DNA from: Christensenellaceae bacterium | GTDB lineage: Bacteria > Bacillota > Clostridia > Christensenellales > Aristaeellaceae | DNA length: 5,528 nt | NCBI GenBank assembly: GCA_017881705.1 | Contig: JADGQP010000193.1 | Span: 1 to 5,528 of the forward strand | Direction of reading: 5' to 3' | Shown: one piece after another, positions 1 through 5,528 of the stretch | How the letters are laid out: the number at the start of each line of letters is the position of its first letter | How positions within the stretch are numbered: position 1 is the first letter of the stretch | The notes under the pieces: model-generated | The model's database searches: none | What the model was told of the DNA's origin: nothing | Seen by the model: the letters and a program-made list of their open reading frames with translations, nothing else | Made by a program: the position numbers and the translations under genes

Positions 1-1
1 G

Positions 2-1345
2 GTGATTATCCGCATCGCGGTGCGCTCGCCGCTGATGATTATTTTTTCTTTAATCATGTCGTTTCACGTGAACCCAAAACTGGCGTGGATCTTTTTAGGC
101 ACCGTGCCTGTGCTGGGAGGCGGCCTCTACCTGGTGATCTCCCATGTACATCCCATATTCGAACGCGTTTTTCGCACGTACGACAAACTCAACAAGATTG
201 TGCAGGAAAACCTGCGTGGTATCCGTGTGGTTAAGAGCTTCGTGCGTGAAGATTATGAGGAAGAAAAATTTGGCAAGATATCGACTAGTATATATAAGGA
301 TTTCAGCCATGCCGAGCAGATTCTCGCGCTTAACACCCCACTAATGCAAGCGACCATGTACGCCTGCATCCTCCTGGTATCCTGGTTTGGCGCCAAGCTG
401 ATTGTCGGCGGCAATATGACGACGGGCGAACTGATGAGCCTGATTAGCTACGCTTCGCAGATCCTGATGAGCCTGATGATGCTTTCGATGGTGTTTGTGA
501 TGATCACCATCTCCCGCGCATCGGCGGAACGTATTATGGAAGTGCTCAACGAGCAAACCGACATTGCCGACGTGGCTGAACCGGTAATGAACGTAAAGGA
601 CGGTTCTCTGGCGTTTCGCAACGTAGGTTTCAGCTACAGCAAGGATCCCGACCATCTGTGCCTGAGCGATATAAACGTGAACATCCCATCCGGCTCGGTG
701 GTGGGCATTCTTGGGGAAACCGGCAGCGGAAAATCCTCGCTGGTGCAGCTGATACCGCGCTTGTACGATGTTACGCTTGGCGGCGTGGAGGTAGGCGGGG
801 TGGACGTGCGCCGTTACGACCTTACGGTGCTGCGCGACGCGGTAGCGATGGTGTTGCAGAAAAACGAACTGTTCGCCGGTACGATTAAAGAAAACCTGCG
901 CTGGGGCAACGAACAGGCGACCGACGAAGAACTGGTGCACGCCTGCAAGCTGGCCCAGGCCGACGAGTTTATCGCTCAGTTTCCGCAGGGTTACGATACA
1001 CAAATTGAGCAAGGTGGCGCAAACGTGTCCGGCGGGCAAAAACAGCGCCTTTGCATTGCGCGCGCGCTGCTTAAAAAACCGAAGATATTGATTCTGGACG
1101 ATTCCACCAGCGCCGTGGACACCGCGACCGACGCTAAGATACGCAACGCTTTCCGTGCGGAAATTCCGCACACAACCAAACTGATTATTGCCCAGCGCGT
1201 CGCTTCCGTGCAGGATGCGGATATGATCGTTGTGCTGGACGGCGGGCGCATAGCCGCCTGCGGTAAGCACGATGAACTGCTGAAAACCAGCGGAATCTAC
1301 CGCGAAGTTTATGAATCCCAAACGAAGGGAGGCGATGCCGTATGA
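2..1345 (+). CDS. ABC exporter half-transporter, degenerate-site subunit (5' end missing)
   Basis: This is the C-terminal 447 residues of a membrane-embedded ATP-driven exporter subunit. The family is usually about 580 residues, so roughly 130 N-terminal residues lie outside the window and the GTG at position 2 is probably not the start. Hydrophobic segments near residues 9-22, 27-47, 112-137 and 142-170 fit the last four helices of the membrane domain. The ATPase domain follows: Walker A GETGSGKSS (238-246), Q-loop Q286, signature VSGGQ (342-346), Walker B ILILDD (362-367), D-loop SAVD (370-373). The catalytic Glu after Walker B is Asp367 and the H-loop His is Gln398, so its own ATP site should hydrolyse poorly. 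This is known for one partner of heterodimeric exporters such as TM287/288 or BmrCD. The stop overlaps the next start (ATGA), implying translational coupling and a shared complex. The substrate (drug, lipid or peptide) cannot be told. Confidence 0.93.
   Translation: MIIRIAVRSPLMIIFSLIMSFHVNPKLAWIFLGTVPVLGGGLYLVISHVHPIFERVFRTYDKLNKIVQENLRGIRVVKSFVREDYEEEKFGKISTSIYKDFSHAEQILALNTPLMQATMYACILLVSWFGAKLIVGGNMTTGELMSLISYASQILMSLMMLSMVFVMITISRASAERIMEVLNEQTDIADVAEPVMNVKDGSLAFRNVGFSYSKDPDHLCLSDINVNIPSGSVVGILGETGSGKSSLVQLIPRLYDVTLGGVEVGGVDVRRYDLTVLRDAVAMVLQKNELFAGTIKENLRWGNEQATDEELVHACKLAQADEFIAQFPQGYDTQIEQGGANVSGGQKQRLCIARALLKKPKILILDDSTSAVDTATDAKIRNAFRAEIPHTTKLIIAQRVASVQDADMIVVLDGGRIAACGKHDELLKTSGIYREVYESQTKGGDAV
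1325..1332 (+). promoter_or_regulatory. Ribosome binding site of the second exporter gene
   Basis: AAGGGAGG lies nine bases before the ATG at 1342, inside the end of the upstream gene. It supports 1342 over the second Met codon at 1345 as the start, and supports coupled translation of the two subunits. Confidence 0.75.
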
Positions 1346-2379
1346 TGGGTGGGCCGATGCGTGGGCCGCGCGGCATAGGCGGCGTAAAGCAAAAACCGGA
1401 CAAAGGCGTGGGCAAGCGCCTGCTTACATACCTGAAACCCTTTAAAGTACGCTTGGCGGTAGTGATTTTCTGTATTCTCATCAGCGCCTTATCCAGTGTG
1501 ATGAGCGCACTGTTCCTAAAAAACCTGATTGATAATTACATCGCTCCGCTGCTGCTTATGGCCAACCCTGTTTTCGACGGCCTGCTGCGTGTAGTGCTTC
1601 AAATGGCTGTGATCTATCTGTTTGGCGTGGCGGCGACCTTCCTGTACAATTACCTGATGGTTGCCGTGGCGCAAAAAACGCTCAAGAACATTCGGGACGA
1701 GATGTTCTCGCACATGCAGCTCCTGCCCATTCGCTATTTCGACACGAATGCCTTCGGCGATGTGATGAGCCATTATACCAACGATACCGACACTTTGCGC
1801 CAGATGATCAGCCAGAGCATACCACAAACGCTTTCTACGTTTGTAACGGTAGTTACGGTTCTGGCCGCGATGCTGGCAACCAACCTGATTTTAACGGCCT
1901 TTGTGGTGGGTTGGGTGGCGCTGATGATGCTGTTGGCGGGTAAAATCAGCGGGCTGAGCGGCCAGTATTTTGTGAAACAGCAGAAAACGTTGGGCGATCT
2001 GAACGGCTATACCGAAGAAATGATCAACGGCCAGAAGGTTGTGAAGGTATTTAACCACGAGGCGCAATCGCAGACCGGTTTCGACCAGCGCAATGACGAG
2101 CTGTATGATTGCGCCGCTAAAGCGAATATGTTCGCCAATATTCTTATGCCCATCATGGGCAATCTGGGCAATATGCAGTATGTGCTGATTGCCGTACTTG
2201 GCGGAGCGCTTGCTATCGGCGGCGTAGGCGGGCTTACGCTGGGCGGCATCGTCGCGTTTTTACAGCTGAGCCGCAACTTTACCATGCCGATCACCCAGGT
2301 GAGTCAGCAGATCAACTCCATTATTATGGCGCTGGCCGGCGCGAGCCGCATTTTCCGCCTGATGGATGAACCGGTGTAA
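1342..2379 (+). CDS. Membrane-domain half of the interrupted exporter subunit
   Basis: These 345 residues are what would be translated if the internal stop is real. The first 25 residues are rich in Gly, Pro, Arg and Lys, as is common at the N terminus of this subunit type in Clostridia. Membrane segments are visible near residues 34-60, 80-105, 160-180, 182-202, 264-292 and 298-330, the six helices of a type IV (ABC type I exporter) fold. Intracellular coupling stretches around LPIRYFDTN (128-136) and NGQKVVKVFNHE (229-240) match the family's conserved cytosolic loops. The protein ends at MDEPV, just after the last helix, and has no ATPase motif. On its own it could not couple ATP to transport. 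It could work only if the ATPase half is made separately or the stop is read through. Confidence 0.7.
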   Translation: MMGGPMRGPRGIGGVKQKPDKGVGKRLLTYLKPFKVRLAVVIFCILISALSSVMSALFLKNLIDNYIAPLLLMANPVFDGLLRVVLQMAVIYLFGVAATFLYNYLMVAVAQKTLKNIRDEMFSHMQLLPIRYFDTNAFGDVMSHYTNDTDTLRQMISQSIPQTLSTFVTVVTVLAAMLATNLILTAFVVGWVALMMLLAGKISGLSGQYFVKQQKTLGDLNGYTEEMINGQKVVKVFNHEAQSQTGFDQRNDELYDCAAKANMFANILMPIMGNLGNMQYVLIAVLGGALAIGGVGGLTLGGIVAFLQLSRNFTMPITQVSQQINSIIMALAGASRIFRLMDEPV

Positions 2380-2394
2380 TCGGATGACGGATAT

Positions 2395-3246
2395 GTGAAA
2401 CTGGTAAACGCGTGCATCGGCGAAAACGGCGATATTACCGATGCGAAAGAACGCACGGGCATCTGGGCCTGGAAGCACCCGCACAGCGACGGCAGCGTAA
2501 CCTACCAAAGGCAGGAAGGCGACGTGCTGCTGGAAAACGTGAATTTCGGCTACGAGCCTGAAAAACCCGTGTTGTTCGATGTGAGCCTGTACGCCAAACC
2601 CGGGCAGAAAGTGGCGTTCGTCGGTTCCACAGGCGCAGGCAAAACCACCATAACCAACCTGCTCAACCGTTTTTACGATATTTCGCAGGGCAAGATACGC
2701 TATGATGGCATCAACATCCAGAAAATCAAAAAGGATGATCTGCGCCGCAGCCTGGGCATGGTGCTGCAGGATACGAACCTGTTTACCGGCACCGTAATGG
2801 AAAACATCCGCTACGGTAAGCTGGACGCGACGGACGAGGAATGCATGGAGGCCGGCAAGCGCGCTAATGCCGATACTTTCATCCGTATGCTGCCCGAGGG
2901 GTATCAAACCGTGTTGACCGGCGACGGCTCGGGCCTGAGCCAAGGGCAGCGGCAGCTGATCTCCATCGCGCGCGCGGCTGTGGCCGACCCGCCCGTGATG
3001 ATTCTGGACGAGGCTACCAGCTCCATTGATACCCGTACCGAGGCGATCGTACAAAAAGGAATGGACGCGCTGATGCAGGGGCGCACGGTGTTTGTGATTG
3101 CCCATCGCCTGTCCACCGTACGCAACGCGGATGTGATTATGGTGCTGGAACACGGGCACATAATCGAGCGTGGCAATCATGCCGATTTGCTGGCGCAGAA
3201 AGGCAAGTACTATCAGCTGTACACGGGGGCGTTTGAGCTGGAATAA
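2395..3246 (+). CDS. ATPase-domain half of the interrupted exporter subunit
   Basis: This 283-residue open stretch continues in the frame of the membrane half and starts at the first usable start codon after the stop, a GTG 15 bases downstream. It contains a linker with the IWAWKHPH segment (23-30), aromatic A-loop Tyr53, Walker A GSTGAGKTT (77-85), Q-loop Gln125, signature LSQGQ (181-185), Walker B VMILDE (201-206) with catalytic Glu206, and H-loop His237. The signature has Gln in place of the first Gly of LSGGQ, and would sit opposite the degenerate site of the partner subunit. No convincing ribosome binding site precedes the GTG, so separate production would depend on reinitiation after the nearby stop. 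More probably this is the 3' part of one gene, not an independent gene. The TAA at 3244-3246 is the last stop of the operon in view. Confidence 0.72.
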   Translation: MKLVNACIGENGDITDAKERTGIWAWKHPHSDGSVTYQRQEGDVLLENVNFGYEPEKPVLFDVSLYAKPGQKVAFVGSTGAGKTTITNLLNRFYDISQGKIRYDGINIQKIKKDDLRRSLGMVLQDTNLFTGTVMENIRYGKLDATDEECMEAGKRANADTFIRMLPEGYQTVLTGDGSGLSQGQRQLISIARAAVADPPVMILDEATSSIDTRTEAIVQKGMDALMQGRTVFVIAHRLSTVRNADVIMVLEHGHIIERGNHADLLAQKGKYYQLYTGAFELE

Positions 3247-3270
3247 GGGTGGCGGTGAAACGCCTGCTTT

Positions 3271-3296
3271 GGGGGAGGGGCTTTGGCCCCTCCCCC
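3271..3296 (+). terminator. Possible terminator hairpin of the exporter operon
   Basis: A perfect 11-bp GC-rich stem with a TTTG loop begins 24 bases after the exporter stop codon. The downstream sequence is TGCCTTTT, a poor T tract, so it may slow or end transcription but is not a textbook intrinsic terminator. A smaller hairpin, GGCG/CGCC at 3251-3264, lies just before it. Confidence 0.4.
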
Positions 3297-3392
3297 TGCC
3301 TTTTCCCAAGGCACGGGAGCTAGGAACCATACCCGCAGGTATGGTCCCCTGCTCCCCGCGCCGTTGCCACGCAACCCTTCCTTGGGAAGGGA

Positions 3393-3417
3393 AAGGGAGG
3401 GGTCAAACCCCTCCCTT
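3393..3417 (-). terminator. Possible terminator hairpin downstream of lpdA
   Basis: A perfect 10-bp stem, AAGGGAGGGG with CCCCTCCCTT, lies 21 bases past the lpdA stop when read on the minus strand. The bases after it in that direction are T and C rich (TCCCTTCCC) without a clean T run. Between it and lpdA lies an AT-rich palindrome, AACATA-T-TATGTT (3424-3436), followed on the minus strand by ATTTTT, which could contribute. Function as a terminator is inferred from position and shape. Confidence 0.38.
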
Positions 3418-3437
3418 AAAAATAACATATTATGTTG

Positions 3438-4808
3438 TTAAAATTTTGCCGCCGCGATTGCATCGCTGATAGCTTCCTCGAAGGTGGGGTGTGGGCGCAT
3501 TGCGAGCGCCATCGCTTCGGCGGTCAGCTTGCTTTGTATCGCCAGCGCCAGCTCGCCGACGATGTCGGTAGCGTGCCCGCAAAACAGTTGTGCGCCAAGG
3601 ATAATATGGGTCTGCCTGTCAAACAACAGCTTTACGAAGCCTCGGCCAAGCCCTTCGATTAAGGTGCGTGCGTTTTGTGTGGTCAACGCCTTGCCAATCG
3701 CCACATCGCGCCCCTGTGCCCTGGCTTCATCCTGGGTAAGGCCGACGGAGGCGATCTCCGGCGAGGTATACACACAGGATGGCACGAGCGTCGGGTCGAT
3801 GGGCGAAGGAATATGGAGTATATCGCATATGGCGGCGACACCCTGTGCGTGCGCCGCGTGTGCAAGCGGATTGAGCCCGTTTACATCGCCGATGGCGTAC
3901 ACACCCGCTATGCTGGTTTGAAAATGTTCGGTCACGGCGATAAAGCGCCGGTTCATAGAAAGGGCTATGTCGCCCCCCAGAAGGTCAGCGGTCGCCGGTG
4001 CGCGGCCCGTAGCCAGCAATGCTCGTTGGGTCGTGATTTCGGCGGCTTGACCGTTCTTTTCATACGTGGCGGTGAAGCCTTCGGGAGTTTGGCCAAGGTT
4101 TTGGAGGCGTGCGCCGGTCAGCACGGTAACGCCGAGGGATTTTAGCAGCGCCTCGGCACTGCGTCCCAACTCCGTATCCATCATGGGCAGGCAACGCGCT
4201 TCCGCTTCCAAAACGGTCACGGTTACGCCGAGCTGGGCGTAGATGCTGGCCATTTCCGCGCCGATCACACCGCCGCCCACGATCAACAGGCTTTGGAAAG
4301 CACCTGCGCCAGCTTCGCCCAGCAGATCGTCGCTGGTCCAAACGGCGGGGTTTTCACAGCCGGGCACAGGCAGACGCGTAGGCGCGCCGCCTGTTGCCAG
4401 CAGCACATGCTGCCCCTCGAGCGTTTCGGTTTCGCCGCTGCCTGCCGTTATGCGCACGCTGAAAGGCGGCTCGGCGTTTAGCAGCGTACCGCTGCCCGCG
4501 TATACGGCAACTCCGGCGGCTTTCAACATTGCCGCCACGCCGCCCACCAAGGTTTCCACGATTTCGTTTTTGTGCGCCAGCATCGCGCCGCGGTCAAAAG
4601 CGGACAAGGCTTCCGGCGCGAACGCTCTGGCTTCGCGTGCCGTATGCGTTGCGTACAGGTATGCTTTGGTAGGCACGCAGCCGCGGTGCAGGCACGTGCC
4701 GCCTAGCCGGTCGCGCTCCAACAACGCGACAGACATTCCTTTTTTTGCTGCAAATTCTGCGGCTGCATACCCGCCCGGGCCACCGCCGATCACAATCAAA
4801 TCAAACAT
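3438..4808 (-). CDS. lpdA: Dihydrolipoyl dehydrogenase (E3)
   Basis: This cytosolic FAD enzyme reoxidises dihydrolipoyl groups on an E2 or glycine-cleavage H protein and passes the electrons to NAD+. The 456-residue length matches the family and no extra N-terminal lipoyl domain is fused. The FAD-binding GGGPGG is at residues 8-13. The redox disulfide is Cys39/Cys44 in GGTCLHRGCVPTKA, with His where most members have Asn. The NAD-binding GGGVIG is at 178-183, the second FAD motif YAIGDV at 304-309, and the catalytic dyad His440/Glu445 in RPHPTFEEA near the C terminus. The last motif and the HRGC context favour lipoamide dehydrogenase over glutathione or mercuric reductase. The ATG at 4806-4808 is backed by a strong ribosome binding site. 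lplA lies upstream on the same strand, which supports a lipoate pathway role. The gene is intact. Which complex it serves cannot be seen here. Confidence 0.95.
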   Translation of the reverse strand: MFDLIVIGGGPGGYAAAEFAAKKGMSVALLERDRLGGTCLHRGCVPTKAYLYATHTAREARAFAPEALSAFDRGAMLAHKNEIVETLVGGVAAMLKAAGVAVYAGSGTLLNAEPPFSVRITAGSGETETLEGQHVLLATGGAPTRLPVPGCENPAVWTSDDLLGEAGAGAFQSLLIVGGGVIGAEMASIYAQLGVTVTVLEAEARCLPMMDTELGRSAEALLKSLGVTVLTGARLQNLGQTPEGFTATYEKNGQAAEITTQRALLATGRAPATADLLGGDIALSMNRRFIAVTEHFQTSIAGVYAIGDVNGLNPLAHAAHAQGVAAICDILHIPSPIDPTLVPSCVYTSPEIASVGLTQDEARAQGRDVAIGKALTTQNARTLIEGLGRGFVKLLFDRQTHIILGAQLFCGHATDIVGELALAIQSKLTAEAMALAMRPHPTFEEAISDAIAAAKF

Positions 4809-4814
4809 GGAAGG

Positions 4815-4821
4815 CTCCTTT
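4815..4821 (-). promoter_or_regulatory. Ribosome binding site of lpdA
   Basis: On the minus strand AAAGGAG ends six bases before the ATG, which fixes the lpdA start. The gene therefore has its own strong initiation signal, independent of lplA about 390 bases upstream. Confidence 0.8.
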
Positions 4822-4833
4822 CCAGGGTGGGTG

Positions 4834-4852
4834 GATATAACGACGATATAAC
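4834..4852. repeat. Short direct repeat, GATATAAC twice with an 11-bp period
   Basis: GATATAAC occurs at 4834-4841 and again at 4845-4852, separated by GAC. On the minus strand this reads GTTATATC GTC GTTATATC, 13 bases upstream of the lpdA ribosome binding site. It is the only AT-rich patch in the gap. It could include a -10-like box or a protein site, but I see no matching -35 element at a sensible distance, and it may simply be a decayed edge of the adjacent array. Confidence 0.45.
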
Positions 4853-5180
4853 AGGTGTGTTAGCCATACAGGACGAACGTGCCGCTTCGCGCAGGCTGGG
4901 GCGTAGCACAGATGAAACGGTCATACAGGACGAATGTGCCGCTTCACGCAGACTGGGGTGTAGCACAGATGTAATAGTCATACACGGCAAACGTTCCGCT
5001 TCGCATAGGCTGGGAGCGTAGTACAGCTGTAACTGTCATGTACGGAGAGTATGCCGCTTCGCGCAGGCTGAGGTGCAACATGAATGCGTTAGCCATGTAC
5101 GGTGAACGTGACGTTTCGCGCAGGCCGGGATGTAACATGGACGCATCGGTTATACATGGTCAACGTGACACTTCGCGCAG
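4850..5180. repeat. Degenerate tandem array, 57-bp period
   Basis: Unit starts, marked by CATACAGG, CATGTACGG or a close variant, fall at 4865, 4922, 4979, 5037, 5094 and 5151, giving spacings of 57, 57, 58, 57 and 57. The last unit stops after CTTCGCGCAG near 5180, 16 bases short of the lplA stop codon. A likely partial unit (AACAGGTGTGTTAGC) precedes the first. The best conserved part is around CGCTTCGCGCAGGCTG, identical in units 1 and 4 (4883-4898 and 5055-5070). Units 1 and 2 differ at about 7 of 57 positions. The units directly abut and there are no unique spacers, so this is not a CRISPR array. It fills most of the gap between lplA and lpdA. Nothing else is seen in the gap apart from the short direct repeat and the lpdA ribosome binding site. 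Confidence 0.88.
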
Positions 5181-5196
5181 ATAAACCAACGAGAGG

Positions 5197-5528
5197 TCAA
5201 GTGGGTGTGCTTTTAGCTGCTGTCTGCATGCCTTTATCGGCATCGTGCGGCGTGGTACGATCCAGTTCGCGGATACGCCCGCAAATCAAAACAGATATGT
5301 CGTTGGTCATCTGCAGCAGCAGAGGATCGCGCATCCATTCCAGTTTTTGGCGGATCCGACCGTTGATGGCGGAAATCAGGTACGGGCAGCCAGTCAGCGT
5401 CTGTTCCAGCATGGTGAACAGACCGGCCTCCATGGCGTCGGTAAAAAGACGCGCGGCTTTGATAACGCCATCCTCCACCGACAGTTTCACGGTTACGCCG
5501 CCCCAGGGGAAACGCTCCGCGACGGTAA
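5197..5528 (-). CDS. lplA: Lipoate-protein ligase, C-terminal part (5' end missing)
   Basis: The reading frame enters from the right edge without a start. The visible 109 residues begin TVAERFPWGGVTVKLSVEDG and continue through ARLFTDAMEAG and LEQTLTGCPY, which I recognise as the C-terminal accessory domain of LplA-type ligases. These enzymes activate lipoate with ATP and attach it to a lysine on E2 or H proteins in the cytosol. The catalytic domain is outside the window, so its active site cannot be judged. A GTG within the frame at 5488-5490 could be called as a start, but the coding match clearly extends upstream of it. The last 25 or so residues (from GRIREL, ending KSTPT) are hydrophilic and not recognisable, perhaps a lineage-specific tail. 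The gene points toward lpdA on the same strand, separated only by the tandem array. Confidence 0.8.
   Translation of the reverse strand, partial: TVAERFPWGGVTVKLSVEDGVIKAARLFTDAMEAGLFTMLEQTLTGCPYLISAINGRIRQKLEWMRDPLLLQMTNDISVLICGRIRELDRTTPHDADKGMQTAAKSTPT

Larger units (their letters stand above)
1342..3246 (+). pseudogene. ABC exporter half-transporter, consensus-site subunit, interrupted by an in-frame stop
   Basis: Read as one unit this is a full half-transporter of 633 residues plus one internal stop. It has an N-terminal Gly/Pro/Arg-rich tail, six membrane helices, a linker and an ATPase domain. TAA at 2377-2379 (codon 346) ends translation after MDEPV. The next codon continues in the same frame as SDDGYVKLVNA, which is what I expect of intact relatives in this position, where an acidic residue is common. 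A single change from GAA or CAA would create the stop. No base is gained or lost, and no other stop occurs in the remaining 288 codons. It could be a recent nonsense mutation, a sequencing or assembly error, or a functional split. Recoding of TAA is unlikely because TAA also ends this gene at 3244-3246 and ends lpdA. As partner of the preceding subunit it would supply the hydrolysing Walker B Glu and H-loop His. Confidence 0.75.
3271..3417. repeat. Hairpin-rich palindromic intergenic element
   Basis: This stretch separates two convergent genes and is nearly all self-complementary. Hairpins seen are 3271-3281/3286-3296 (11 bp, loop TTTG), 3298-3302/3308-3312 (5 bp), 3315-3320/3351-3356 enclosing 3326-3333/3338-3345 (6 plus 8 bp, with a few extra pairs between), 3363-3367/3371-3375 (5 bp, loop CAC), 3375-3381/3385-3391 (7 bp, loop TTG) and 3393-3402/3408-3417 (10 bp, loop TCAAA). 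In addition, the left 40 bases resemble the reverse complement of the right 40: both read roughly GGGAGGGG, TTTG, CCCCTCCC, then TTCCCAAGG. It therefore looks like a small element with imperfect terminal inverted repeats, similar in style to REP/BIME or MITE sequences. Open frames through it are Pro/Gly-rich and not believable as genes. Confidence 0.6.

Noticed and set aside
341..1321. Long minus-strand open frame opposite the first exporter gene
   Set aside because: It is antisense to a clear ABC protein, rich in His/Gln/Ala as expected from a complementary frame, and has no recognisable domain.
2377..2379. Stop-codon reassignment of TAA
   Set aside because: TAA is used as the terminal stop of the same exporter gene and of lpdA, so it is read as stop in this organism.
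2260..3330. Long minus-strand open frame opposite the second exporter gene
   Set aside because: It overlaps a well-matched ATPase domain on the other strand and runs into the hairpin element. Its composition is that of a shadow frame.
3170..3469. Small Pro/Gly-rich frames through the intergenic hairpins
   Set aside because: The sequence is explained by GC-rich palindromes, and the peptides are low-complexity translations of them on both strands.
4243..4851. Plus-strand open frame opposite lpdA
   Set aside because: It is antisense to an intact dihydrolipoyl dehydrogenase, Pro/Ser/Ala-rich, with no domain.
4865..5180. CRISPR-like array
   Set aside because: The 57-bp units abut directly and are similar along their full length. 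There are no unique spacers and no cas genes.
4809..5196. Riboswitch or sigma-70 promoter upstream of lpdA
   Set aside because: The gap is explained by the tandem array. No riboswitch core was recognised, and no -35/-10 pair with normal spacing was found.

Overview
The window looks like chromosomal DNA of an anaerobic Clostridia-type Firmicute. The two ABC exporter subunits read like those of gut Clostridia, the ribosome binding sites are strong AGGAGG-like purine tracts, and a lipoate ligase sits beside a dihydrolipoyl dehydrogenase. This assignment is from protein recognition alone; no search was run. No phage, transposase, CRISPR, tRNA or rRNA gene was seen.

Left part (1-3246, + strand): an exporter operon of two half-transporters. 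The first gene has lost its 5' end to the window edge. It overlaps the second by four bases (ATGA). The first subunit carries a degenerate ATPase site (Asp after Walker B, Gln in the H-loop). The second carries the consensus Glu and His but has the LSQGQ signature. This is the pattern of a heterodimeric exporter with one hydrolysing site. The second gene is interrupted by an in-frame TAA at 2377-2379, exactly between its membrane domain and its ATPase domain. Everything downstream stays in the same frame with all motifs intact.

Middle (3247-3437): a non-coding spacer between convergent genes, almost entirely made of hairpins. Its outer parts are imperfect inverted copies of each other, so it looks like a palindromic intergenic element of about 147 bp that may also end transcription from both sides.

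Right part (3438-5528, - strand): an intact dihydrolipoyl dehydrogenase gene (lpdA), and upstream of it the 3' end of a lipoate-protein ligase gene (lplA) cut by the right edge. Together these attach lipoate to a 2-oxoacid dehydrogenase, acetoin dehydrogenase or glycine-cleavage carrier protein and reoxidise it; the carrier is not in view. The roughly 390-bp gap between the two genes is filled by a degenerate tandem array with a 57-bp period (about 5.5 units plus a probable partial unit), followed by a short 11-bp-period direct repeat and the lpdA ribosome binding site.

Most of the window is ordinary metabolism and transport. The items worth a second look are the domain-boundary stop codon, the 57-bp array inside a probable operon, and the hairpin-rich element.
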